Positions 1-6,135 of a DNA stretch of 15,634 bases are shown here, piece by piece. The notes under the pieces were generated by a model. It was given only the letters and a program-made list of their open reading frames with translations. It did no database searches and was not told the origin of the DNA. The DNA comes from Rhodospirillaceae bacterium (lineage in GTDB: Bacteria; Pseudomonadota; Alphaproteobacteria; Dongiales; Dongiaceae). Both the position numbers and the translations under genes were made by a program. The stretch's first letter is position 1, and every line of letters begins with the position of its first letter. Where the stretch lies: NCBI GenBank assembly GCA_016794075.1, contig JAEUKU010000012.1:1-15634 (forward strand), written 5' to 3'.

Positions 1-489
1 CAGCGCGACAGAGTGGGTTCTATCAGCAGCCTTGGTCATAAGACCAAGCACGGACGCTCTCAGCGTCGGCCGGGTCGCCGAAGTGGAATGCGATCCGAAA
101 ATTCAGCGGCCGCCTTTGCCGACCTGCGGCAGAGTTCTATCAGCTGGCGCCAGTCGCAGGCAGTATTGGTCACTACAACCCGAAACGCCCGCACAGCTTG
201 TTCGGCTATCGGCCGCCGGCTCCAGAAACGACCGCTGTGCCAAGCCGGTCGTCCGGCTCCGGTACGCTCCGCCTCCGGGCTGACTTTGCATCAGGAGGCG
301 TCACGAACTGCCATTCAAACTGAGGCACTCAGAGGGCCAATCATCCCGACCGCTCAAAGCGCCTGCCGGAAGCCGAACGGGTTCGCGGCGAACTCTCTTG
401 AACTGTGCCGCAGAACTGGCGCACAGCGGCGCTCGGAGCGCTCCCGAACGCCCTGCCAAGCCATTGATTCTTCAGGTGTAGTGGTATGC
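1..489. other. gene-free stretch with mobile-element debris beside a tRNA
   Basis: No intact gene is visible in this stretch. Open frames here are Arg/Ser-rich and resemble no family I know, apart from the transposase tail at 171-323. The stretch holds a perfect 7-bp hairpin (CTTGGTC at 31-37, GACCAAG at 42-48, 4-base loop) with no T-run. It also has an imperfect direct repeat: GTTCTATCAGC at 17-27 and again at 134-144, both preceded by CAGAG, with extra bases before the first copy. It abuts the 3' end of the minus-strand tRNA-Ser, a usual place for integrated elements, so I read it as decayed accessory DNA. That reading is inference. Confidence 0.5.
171..323 (+). pseudogene. C-terminal remnant of an IS3-like transposase (integrase domain end)
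   Basis: Frame 3 reads HYNPKRPHSLFGYRPPAPE and then about 30 poorly conserved residues to a TGA at 321. The YN-x-x-RPH-x-x-x-GYRPPAP signature is typical of the extreme C-terminus of IS3-family OrfB transposases, just after the DDE core. Upstream in the same frame only about 15 further codons (from 126) are open and they do not look like the core domain. The catalytic Asp, Asp and Glu residues and the OrfA part are missing. No terminal inverted repeats could be identified. This is a dead fragment, probably left after deletion of an insertion sequence next to the tRNA gene. The family call rests on the short motif only; the group within IS3 cannot be decided. Confidence 0.55.
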
Positions 490-583
490 TGGCGGAGGGA
501 GGGGGATTCGAACCCCCGATAGGGATTTAGGTCCCTATAACGGTTTAGCAAACCGCCGCCTTCAGCCGCTCGGCCACCCCTCC
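490..583 (-). tRNA. tRNA-Ser (anticodon GCU)
   Basis: Read on the minus strand, the gene starts GGAGGGG at 583 and the acceptor arm closes with TCCCTCC (500-494), discriminator G (493) and an encoded CCA (492-490). The anticodon stem GCGGT/ACCGT encloses loop TTGCTAA, giving anticodon GCT, which reads AGC and AGU serine codons. A long class II variable arm is present (ATAGGGA paired with TCCCTAT, 7 bp), as expected for tRNA-Ser. The T arm is GGGGG-TTCGAAT-CCCCC. All arms fold without mismatch apart from G-U pairs in the acceptor and anticodon stems. The gene is transcribed towards the mobile debris at 1-489. Confidence 0.97.
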
Positions 584-621
584 GCCGTGAGCGACTTGCG
601 CCACGGCGTATGCGCGCACTT

Positions 622-650
622 TCCTTAAGGGCGGGGTGGGCAAATGTCAA
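622..650 (-). promoter_or_regulatory. promoter of tRNA-Ser
   Basis: On the minus strand a perfect -35 hexamer TTGACA lies at 650-645. After a 17-base spacer comes TAAGGA (627-622) as a weak -10; a 16-base spacer would give TTAAGG. Initiation would fall near 614-616, leaving about a 30-base leader before the mature tRNA 5' end at 583. The site lies downstream of the glutathione transferase stop at 702, so the tRNA is the only gene it can serve. The -35 is convincing and the -10 is not. Confidence 0.55.
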
Positions 651-701
651 ACCTCGCCGCGGCGGCCGAATGGCGGCAGGCGGGCACCCCCTGGCCGCGC
701 C

Positions 702-1400
702 TCAGCGGCGCTCGTATTGCTTGCTGCCGAACAGGATCTCGCGCTGGGCCTCGGTGATCGGCGTCTTGTAGGAATGTTCGATCAGCACCTGCAGCCCGCG
801 CTCCACCGCCGGGCGCGATGCGACGACGTCGAACCAGCGCTGCACGTTCGGGTATTCGGCAAGGACGACGCCCTGATGCTCCGAATAGCGCAGCCAGGGA
901 AAGGTGGCGATGTCGGCGATGCCGTATTCCGCCCCGGCCAGATAGGGCGCTTCGCCCAGCCGGCGGTCGAGCACGCCGTAGAGCCGCTTCGCCTCGTTGG
1001 TGTAGCGGTCGATGGCATACTGGTATTTCTCGGGCGCGAAGACGCGGAAGTGATGCGACTGGCCCAGCATCGGGCCGATGCCGCCCATCTGGAACATCAG
1101 CCACTGGATCGCCGCATAGCGCGCCGCGCTGCCCTTCGGCGCCAGCAGCCTGCCGGTCTTCTCCGCCAGATAAATGAGGATGGCGCCGGATTCGAACAAC
1201 GCCATCTGCCTGCCGCCGGGGCCATCTCGATCGACGATCGCCGGAATGCGGTTGTTGGGACTGATCTTCAGGAAATCCGGCTTGAACTGGTCGCCGGCCC
1301 CGATGTCCACCGCATGCACGGTGTAGGGCAGCCCCAGTTCCTCCAGCGCGATATGCACCTTGTGACCGTTCGGCGTGGGCCAAGTATAGAGCTCGATCAT
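702..1400 (-). CDS. glutathione S-transferase family protein, YfcG-like (second of a tandem pair)
   Basis: This 232-residue protein closely resembles E. coli YfcG, a Nu-class glutathione transferase that works mainly as a glutathione-dependent disulfide-bond oxidoreductase in the cytoplasm. The N-terminal thioredoxin-like domain (about 1-85) opens MIELYTWPTPNGHK, with the Thr9 and Asn11 positions YfcG uses to hold glutathione. It also has NNRIPAI (the cis-Pro loop) and the FESGAILIYLAEKTG glutathione-binding helix. The all-helical C-terminal domain carries GGIGPMLGQSHHF and GIADIATFPW. A tail of about 25 residues extends beyond its upstream paralogue. The ATG at 1400 has GAGG eight bases upstream, overlapping the stop of the preceding gene, which ends 7 bases away, so translational coupling is likely. 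The family is certain; the substrate is unknown. Confidence 0.93.
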   Translation of the reverse strand: MIELYTWPTPNGHKVHIALEELGLPYTVHAVDIGAGDQFKPDFLKISPNNRIPAIVDRDGPGGRQMALFESGAILIYLAEKTGRLLAPKGSAARYAAIQWLMFQMGGIGPMLGQSHHFRVFAPEKYQYAIDRYTNEAKRLYGVLDRRLGEAPYLAGAEYGIADIATFPWLRYSEHQGVVLAEYPNVQRWFDVVASRPAVERGLQVLIEHSYKTPITEAQREILFGSKQYERR

Positions 1401-1407
1401 CGCCGCC

Positions 1408-2034
1408 TCACGCCTTGTCGAGCACGCGGAGCGCGCGCTTCACCGTGGGCCGCGCGGCGATCTCGGCGACCCAGCGCTTCACGTTGGGGAAATCCTCCGG
1501 ATCCTGGTCATAGGCCGGCGGGTTCTTGGTCCACGGCCAGCAGGCGATGTCGGCGATGGTGAAGTCCTCGCCGCCGAGATAGGCGCTCTGCCCCAGCCGC
1601 TTGTCCATCACCGCGTAGAGCCGGCCGACCTCGCGCGTATAGCGGTCGATGGCATAGGGGATGCGCTCCGGCGCCGAGCTCTTGAAATGATAACATTGCC
1701 CGAACATCGGCCCCACATTGCCCATCTGGAACATCAGCCATTCCAGCACGCGGGCACGCGGCTCGCCCTCGGCGGGCAGCAGCCTGCCGGTCTTCTCCGC
1801 CAGGTAGAACAGGATGGCGCCGGATTCGAATACCGTTATCGGCGCCCCGCCCGGCCCGTCCGCGTCGATCAGCGCGGGGATCTTGCTGTTGGGGTTGATC
1901 TTGACGTAGTCGGGCTTGAACTGCTCCTTGGCGCCGATATCCACCTTGTGGATGCGATACGGCAGGCCCAGTTCTTCGAGCATGATGTGGGCCTTGTGCC
2001 CGTTGGGCGTGCCCCAGGTATAGAGGTCGATCAT
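1408..2034 (-). CDS. glutathione S-transferase family protein, YfcG-like (first of a tandem pair)
   Basis: This 208-residue Nu-class glutathione transferase is highly similar to the gene just downstream; the two align almost without gaps over about 200 residues. It has MIDLYTWGTPNGHK with Thr9 and Asn11, NSKIPALI at the cis-Pro loop, FESGAILFYLAEKTG, then GNVGPMFGQCYHF and the C-terminal DFTIADIACWPW signature. A glutathione-dependent disulfide reductase or peroxidase role is expected from YfcG, but the substrate is unknown. I chose the ATG at 2034 because the family starts exactly at MIDLY; a frame open further upstream to 2190 would run into the divergent thioesterase gene. GGAG sits 12 bases upstream, a modest ribosome site. 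It is probably co-transcribed with the second copy as a local duplication. Confidence 0.93.
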   Translation of the reverse strand: MIDLYTWGTPNGHKAHIMLEELGLPYRIHKVDIGAKEQFKPDYVKINPNSKIPALIDADGPGGAPITVFESGAILFYLAEKTGRLLPAEGEPRARVLEWLMFQMGNVGPMFGQCYHFKSSAPERIPYAIDRYTREVGRLYAVMDKRLGQSAYLGGEDFTIADIACWPWTKNPPAYDQDPEDFPNVKRWVAEIAARPTVKRALRVLDKA

Positions 2035-2158
2035 CCGCGCGACTGCTCCGGCCCGCTCCGGCGAATTGAACTCGGAGCGCAGTCTTGTGGATTTCCCTTG
2101 AGCTGGCAAGGCTTGCCGCCGATCATGCCGGCCGACCACGGAAACGGCGCGGAAACCC

Positions 2159-2602
2159 ATGAGCGACGGCGGCGGCAGCGATGACGGCAACTTGCGGAAC
2201 GAAGACGGGCAGACGCCGCCAAGCGGCTATGCCGAGCTCATCGGCTACACGCTGCGCAGCCGCGCCACCGGTTTCGCCGAGCTGACGCTGGAGGTCGAGC
2301 CGAAGCACCTCAACCGTCTCGAAGTGCCTCATGGCGGCGTTCTGGCGACCCTGATCGATACCGCGACCGGCATCGCTGTCGCGCTCGCCAAGGGGCCGGA
2401 CCAGGTCGTCCCGGCCGTGACCGTCGCATTGTCGATGCAGTTTCTGGGACAGGCCAAGCTCGGCGACGTGCTCATCGCCACCGGCCGCCATATCGGCGGC
2501 GGGCGCACGATCGCCTATGCCACGGCGGAGGTGCGGACCGAAGGCGGCGTCGCGGTGGCCCGAGGCGATGCGACTTATCGCTTCCTGCGGCCGCGAGGCT
2601 AA
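2159..2602 (+). CDS. PaaI-family hotdog-fold acyl-CoA thioesterase
   Basis: This 147-residue protein is of normal length for a single hotdog domain. The active-site segment HGGVLATLIDTATG (58-71) matches the PaaI/YbgC-type thioesterase motif, with His58-Gly-Gly and Asp67 as the likely catalytic residue. It is followed by strands VTVALSMQFLG and GDVLIATGRHIGGGRTIAYATAEV, typical of the family. Such enzymes hydrolyse acyl- or aryl-CoA thioesters in the cytoplasm; the acyl specificity cannot be read from sequence. The first 20 residues are Gly/Asp-rich and probably disordered. No strong Shine-Dalgarno precedes the ATG, so a slightly later start is possible. It diverges from the glutathione transferase pair across 124 bases and ends 6 bases from the convergent DUF962 gene. 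Confidence 0.88.
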   Translation: MSDGGGSDDGNLRNEDGQTPPSGYAELIGYTLRSRATGFAELTLEVEPKHLNRLEVPHGGVLATLIDTATGIAVALAKGPDQVVPAVTVALSMQFLGQAKLGDVLIATGRHIGGGRTIAYATAEVRTEGGVAVARGDATYRFLRPRG

Positions 2603-2608
2603 GGCCGC

Positions 2609-3025
2609 TTACGCCGCGTGGGTGAATGGCGCGCTGGTGTCGTTGGCGGGAGCGCCGGCGCCACGCATCGGCTTCGGCGCCGGCACGCCAAGGCCCAGCC
2701 GGGCGTATTCGGCGCGCAGGCCGCCGGTGAGCGCCAGCCAGCACATGCGCAGATCGGACAGCGCGCCATAGAATGGGTTGACCCGGATCAGCGGCCGGTT
2801 GTGCTCGATCCACCAATGCGAGGTCACCGCCATCATCACCGCGACGCCGATGCCACCCGCCATGGCCCACAGGAACTCAAGCCAGATCGCCACGCCGGTT
2901 CCGGCGATGCCCGTTGCGGTGGCGAGGTAGTGCATGCCCCGCGTGCGCGGGTGGCGATGCGCATCCAGATAGGCGACCCAGAAGTCGCGGTATGGCATGC
3001 GCAGGCCTTTTCGCAGTTCTTCCAT
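2609..3025 (-). CDS. DUF962 / Mpo1-like membrane protein
   Basis: This 138-residue protein matches the DUF962 (YGL010w/Mpo1-like) pattern: a YLDAHRHP block (19-26) with His32 after it, two hydrophobic segments (about 33-52 and 54-69), then SHWWIEHNRP (69-78) and a final SDLRMCWLALTGGL block. The conserved His residues (His23, His32, His70, His75) fit the iron-binding set proposed for yeast Mpo1, a dioxygenase in alpha-oxidation of 2-hydroxy fatty acids; bacterial members are mostly uncharacterised. The C-terminal 25 residues are Pro/Ala-rich and not conserved. GAAGG lies just before the ATG at 3025; Met10 (MPYRDFW) is an alternative start. It follows the crotonase gene on the same strand after 90 bases. 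Confidence 0.8.
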   Translation of the reverse strand: MEELRKGLRMPYRDFWVAYLDAHRHPRTRGMHYLATATGIAGTGVAIWLEFLWAMAGGIGVAVMMAVTSHWWIEHNRPLIRVNPFYGALSDLRMCWLALTGGLRAEYARLGLGVPAPKPMRGAGAPANDTSAPFTHAA

Positions 3026-3045
3026 TGGCCTTCACCGTCCCTATC

Positions 3046-3064
3046 CGATGGCGCAATGCCATCG
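3046..3064 (-). other. hairpin between the crotonase and DUF962 genes
   Basis: A perfect 7-bp stem, CGATGGC (3046-3052) with GCCATCG (3058-3064), encloses a 5-base loop. It lies in the 90-base gap between two minus-strand genes, about 20 bases before the DUF962 start. There is no T-run on either side, so it is not a standard intrinsic terminator. It could be an operator, an mRNA-processing site, or chance. Confidence 0.3.
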
Positions 3065-3115
3065 ACCCGGGTGTTAGTCTAACCCCGCCTTAACTCTCCG
3101 TCCAATCCAGATGTT

Positions 3116-3886
3116 TCAATTGCCAGTGAAATTTGCGGGACGTCGTTCGAGAAAAGCCTGAATTCCCTCGCGGTAATCCGCCGTCTCCACCGCGGCATAA
3201 GACAGCCTGACGGTTTCGGCTTCGCCCGTCAGGTTCCCCTGCGCGGCGCGATCGACCAGGCGCTTGTGATGGCGGTTCGACATCGGCGAGCCTGAGGTGA
3301 TTCGCCCGATCGTCGCCCGCAAGTCCTGCTCCAGGTCGCCGACCACGCGGGCCACGATCCCGCGCCGCTCGGCCCACGCGGCATCGTGCAACTGGGCCTC
3401 CAGCAGCAGCTCCAGCATGGTCGCGGTGCCCAGCATCTGCGTCAGCATGGCAAGCTCCGGGTAGGGCATGGCGACGCCCACTTTCTGGATCGGGATCCCG
3501 AAGCGGCTGCCGGAAGCGGCCAGGCGCAGATCGCACATCAGCGCGATCTCCAGCCCGCCGCCGACGCAGAGGCCTTCGATGGCGGCGATGGTAGGATGGC
3601 GGCAGCCGCGGATCGCCGTCAGGGCGGCCAGCATCGCCTGGCCATAGGCCTCCGCCTGGGCGGCGGTGGCCCGCTCGGTGGCGAATTCCGCCAGATCGGC
3701 CCCGGCGGCGAAATTGCCCCCGGCGCCGCGCAGCACGATGCAACGCAGGCCGTCATCCGCCTGCAGCTCCGCCAGCGCCTGCGCCAGCAACCGCCACATG
3801 CCGAGGGAAAGGGCGTTGCGCTTGTCCGGGCGATTCAGGACCAGATGGGCCGTCACCCCCGCGCGCGTCACTTCGATATCCGCCAT
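3116..3886 (-). CDS. enoyl-CoA hydratase/isomerase (crotonase) family protein
   Basis: This 256-residue protein has the crotonase fold. The first oxyanion-hole loop is NFAAGADLAEF (58-68) and the second is GLCVGGGLEIALMCDLRLA (105-123). Glu113 matches the first catalytic Glu of enoyl-CoA hydratase (Glu144 in the rat enzyme). The second catalytic Glu, normally in FG-x-PE, is replaced: the protein reads FGIPIQKVG, with Ile133 there. Ordinary hydration of 2-enoyl-CoA is therefore doubtful; isomerase, hydrolase or another crotonase reaction is possible. I chose the ATG at 3886 because GGGGAG lies 5 bases upstream; a GTG two codons earlier overlaps that site. It diverges from pyrE, and the DUF962 gene lies downstream on the same strand. 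Confidence 0.87.
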   Translation of the reverse strand: MADIEVTRAGVTAHLVLNRPDKRNALSLGMWRLLAQALAELQADDGLRCIVLRGAGGNFAAGADLAEFATERATAAQAEAYGQAMLAALTAIRGCRHPTIAAIEGLCVGGGLEIALMCDLRLAASGSRFGIPIQKVGVAMPYPELAMLTQMLGTATMLELLLEAQLHDAAWAERRGIVARVVGDLEQDLRATIGRITSGSPMSNRHHKRLVDRAAQGNLTGEAETVRLSYAAVETADYREGIQAFLERRPANFTGN

Positions 3887-3983
3887 TGGCACTCCCCGAT
3901 CATGGCTGCCAATCCGGGTGCGGGCCCGGGATTGCCGCCGCTATGTCGCCATCCGCCCTCCAGGCTAGCGCAGGTCCGGCCGA

Positions 3984-4018
3984 TTCCGGCAATGGAAGTG
4001 ATTTCATCCCGGCCGGAA
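3984..4018 (+). promoter_or_regulatory. inverted repeat in the pyrE upstream region
   Basis: TTCCGGC (3984-3990) pairs with GCCGGAA (4012-4018) across 21 bases, which can themselves form a small GGAA/TTTC hairpin. It lies 61 bases before the pyrE ATG in the 192-base gap to the divergent crotonase gene. pyrE is often controlled through its leader in proteobacteria, but no T-run or leader peptide is evident here. It may be an operator or chance in GC-rich DNA. The rest of the gap shows no convincing promoter. Confidence 0.25.
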
Positions 4019-4078
4019 AGGCTTTATGACCGTCCTGCGGCGTCTCCAGCGCCGTTCCGCCCCGCTCACGAGGACCCC

Positions 4079-4804
4079 ATGACCCTGACCGCCCCGACAA
4101 TCGTCCAGCGCCCGAAAGGCAGCGACCGCCCCTCCGGGCCGGTGGTGGCGCGCATCCTGCTGGAAATTGGGGCGGTGCTGATGCGGCCGAGCGAGCCTTT
4201 CATCCTCACCTCCGGCCGGGCCAGCCCGGTCTATGTCGATTGCCGCAGGGTGATCGGCTTCCCGCGTGCCCGCGCCATGATCGTCGGCCAGGCGGTCGAC
4301 GCCATCTTCCGCGAGATCGGCACCGAGACCCTGGACGTGATCGCCGGCGGCGAGACCGCGGGCATCGCCTACGCCGCCTGGATCGCCGACAGGCTCGGCC
4401 TGCCGATGTCCTATATCCGCAAGAAGCCTAAGGGCTTTGGCCGCAACGCGCAGATCGAAGGCGTGCTCCCGGAGGGCGCGCGCACGCTCCTGGTGGAGGA
4501 CCTGGCCACGGCGGGCGGCAGCATCCTCAACTTCGTCAACGCCATCCGCACTGCCGGCGGCACGATCGGCCATGCCTTGGTCGTCTTCCACTACGGTATC
4601 TTTCCGCAGGCAATCGAGGATCTGAAGGCGCAGGGGGTCGACCTCATCGGCCTCACGACCTGGCGCGACGTCCTGCAGGCGGCCGGCGATCTCGGCACCC
4701 TCGATGCCGCCGCCGCCAAGGAGGTCCGCGCGTTCCTGGAGGATCCCGAAACCTGGTCCGCCGCGCATGGTGGAAAAGAGGCCGGCGCCAAGACGCCCGC
4801 CTGA
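4079..4804 (+). CDS. pyrE: orotate phosphoribosyltransferase
   Basis: PyrE joins orotate to PRPP to give OMP, the fifth step of pyrimidine synthesis, in the cytoplasm. The protein has 241 residues, longer than the 213 of E. coli, with about 20 extra residues at each end. FILTSGRASPVYVD (41-54) is the orotate/PRPP region. GGETAGIAYAAWIADRLGLP and KKPKGFGRNAQIEG (115-128) form the flexible catalytic loop with its Lys residues. TLLVEDLATAGGSIL (136-150) is the PRPP-binding motif with adjacent Glu and Asp. The ATG at 4079 has AGGA four bases upstream; the frame is open further 5' only because it lies opposite the crotonase gene. The aminotransferase gene starts 18 bases after its stop, so the two probably share a transcript. 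Confidence 0.95.
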   Translation: MTLTAPTIVQRPKGSDRPSGPVVARILLEIGAVLMRPSEPFILTSGRASPVYVDCRRVIGFPRARAMIVGQAVDAIFREIGTETLDVIAGGETAGIAYAAWIADRLGLPMSYIRKKPKGFGRNAQIEGVLPEGARTLLVEDLATAGGSILNFVNAIRTAGGTIGHALVVFHYGIFPQAIEDLKAQGVDLIGLTTWRDVLQAAGDLGTLDAAAAKEVRAFLEDPETWSAAHGGKEAGAKTPA

Positions 4805-4822
4805 TCAGCAAAGAGAGCGCAC

Positions 4823-6055
4823 ATGACCACGCTTGATACCGCCTTCGTGCGGGACCAGTTCCCGCCGCTCGCCGATGGCTGGGTGTTCGTCGAGAATGCC
4901 GGGGGCACCTATGTGCCGCGCCAGGTGATCGACCGCACGCACGAATACATGAGCCAGACCCAGGTGCAGCCGAACTGGAACTTCGCCTCGTCGAAGCTGG
5001 CGACCGAGCGCATCGCGCGCGGCAAGCATCTGATGGCGGAGTTCATCAACGCCGATCACGACGAGATCGTGCTCGGCCCCTCGACGACGCTGCACGTCTT
5101 CCTGATGGCGCAATCGCTGCGGCCGCAATTCCAACCAGGCGACGAGATCATCGTCACCGAGCAGGACCACGAAGCCAATGTCGGCGCCTGGCGCCGGCTG
5201 GAGGAATTCGGCCTGGTGATCCGCGAATGGCCGGTCGATCGGACGACGGGGGCCCTGCAATATGACGCGCTCGACACCTTGCTGTCGCCGCGCACCAGGC
5301 TGGTCGCCTTTACCCACTGCTCCAACGTCGCCTCGATCGTGCATGACGTGCCGGCGCTGGTGCGGAAAATCCATGCGGCGGGCGCCCTCGCCTTCGTCGA
5401 CGGCACAGCCTTCGCGCCGCATTTCCCGGTCGACGTGAAAGCGCTCGACTGCGATTTCTACGTCTTCAGCCTCTATAAGGTCTGCGGCCCGCATCAATCG
5501 GTGCTCTACGGCAAGCGCGATCTCCTGAAGAAGGCGCACGGCCTCAACCACCACTTCATTCCTGACGACAACGTCGCCTACAAGTTCCTGCCCGGCGGCC
5601 CCAACCACGAGCTTGCCGCCGGCTGTGTCGGCATCGCCGACTACTTCGACGCCCTCCACGCGCATCACCGGCTCGAACCGGCCAATTCCTTCCACGCCCG
5701 GCTGCGGCGGGTCTACCAGCTGGTCATGGCGCATGAGGCGCGCCTCGCCGGAAAGCTCGAGGCGTTTCTCAAGGCCAAGCCGGGTGTCCGGATCGTCGGC
5801 CGCAAGCCGTCCGGCGACGGCCGCCTCGCACCGGTCATCGCCTTTCACGTGCCTGGCCGGAGCTCGGCCGAGATCGTCGCCAGGCTCAACGCCGAGCGGA
5901 TCGCCATCGGCCATGGCGATTTCTGGGCGGCACGGCTGGTCAAGGCGCTGGGCCTCACGGCGGAGGAAGGTGTCGTCCGCATCGGCCTCGCCCACTACAA
6001 CGACGAACGCGATGTCGAGCGTTTGATCGCGGCGCTGGACAAGGCCCTCCCCTGA
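4823..6055 (+). CDS. class V aminotransferase, cysteine desulfurase-like
   Basis: This 410-residue PLP enzyme of fold type I belongs to the class V (SufS/NifS-like) group. His116 in VTEQDHEANVGAW stacks on the cofactor. Asp193 in FVDGTAFAPH should contact the pyridine nitrogen. Lys219 in FSLYKVCGPHQSVLYG is the Schiff-base lysine. The end, VRIGLAHYNDERDVERLI, is typical of the VC1184-type cysteine desulfurase-like subgroup. No cysteine clearly occupies the persulfide-forming loop, so true desulfurase activity is uncertain, and its reaction is unknown. AAAGAGAG precedes the ATG by about 6 bases. It lies 18 bases after pyrE and 80 bases before the nucleotidase gene. No iron-sulfur assembly genes adjoin it, which argues against a dedicated Suf/Isc role. 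Confidence 0.85.
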   Translation: MTTLDTAFVRDQFPPLADGWVFVENAGGTYVPRQVIDRTHEYMSQTQVQPNWNFASSKLATERIARGKHLMAEFINADHDEIVLGPSTTLHVFLMAQSLRPQFQPGDEIIVTEQDHEANVGAWRRLEEFGLVIREWPVDRTTGALQYDALDTLLSPRTRLVAFTHCSNVASIVHDVPALVRKIHAAGALAFVDGTAFAPHFPVDVKALDCDFYVFSLYKVCGPHQSVLYGKRDLLKKAHGLNHHFIPDDNVAYKFLPGGPNHELAAGCVGIADYFDALHAHHRLEPANSFHARLRRVYQLVMAHEARLAGKLEAFLKAKPGVRIVGRKPSGDGRLAPVIAFHVPGRSSAEIVARLNAERIAIGHGDFWAARLVKALGLTAEEGVVRIGLAHYNDERDVERLIAALDKALP

Positions 6056-6135
6056 CCCGGGCCTGATCCTCGCATTGCGACCGCCGCAGGCGCGGGAGTA
6101 AGACTCGTCCTTTCATCAGTGATGGGAGGATTGCC

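Noticed and set aside
31..48. Intrinsic terminator at the 7-bp hairpin
   Set aside because: No T-run follows on either strand, and no gene ends next to it inside the window.
1..489. Attachment-site copy of the tRNA-Ser 3' end
   Set aside because: I looked for a second copy of the GGGGGTTCGAATCCCCC region in the flank and found none within the window.
13..522. Open plus-strand frame of 169 codons across the left flank and into the tRNA
   Set aside because: Arg/Ser-rich composition, no family pattern, and it runs into the tRNA-Ser gene; the only recognisable coding remnant is in a different frame.
2035..2190. N-terminal extension of the upstream glutathione transferase
   Set aside because: The family starts at MIDLY, and the extension would overlap the divergent thioesterase gene.
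3386..4078. In-frame upstream extension of pyrE
   Set aside because: It lies mostly opposite the crotonase gene and reads as low-complexity Gln/Arg/Gly sequence; PyrE homology and the Shine-Dalgarno place the start at 4079.
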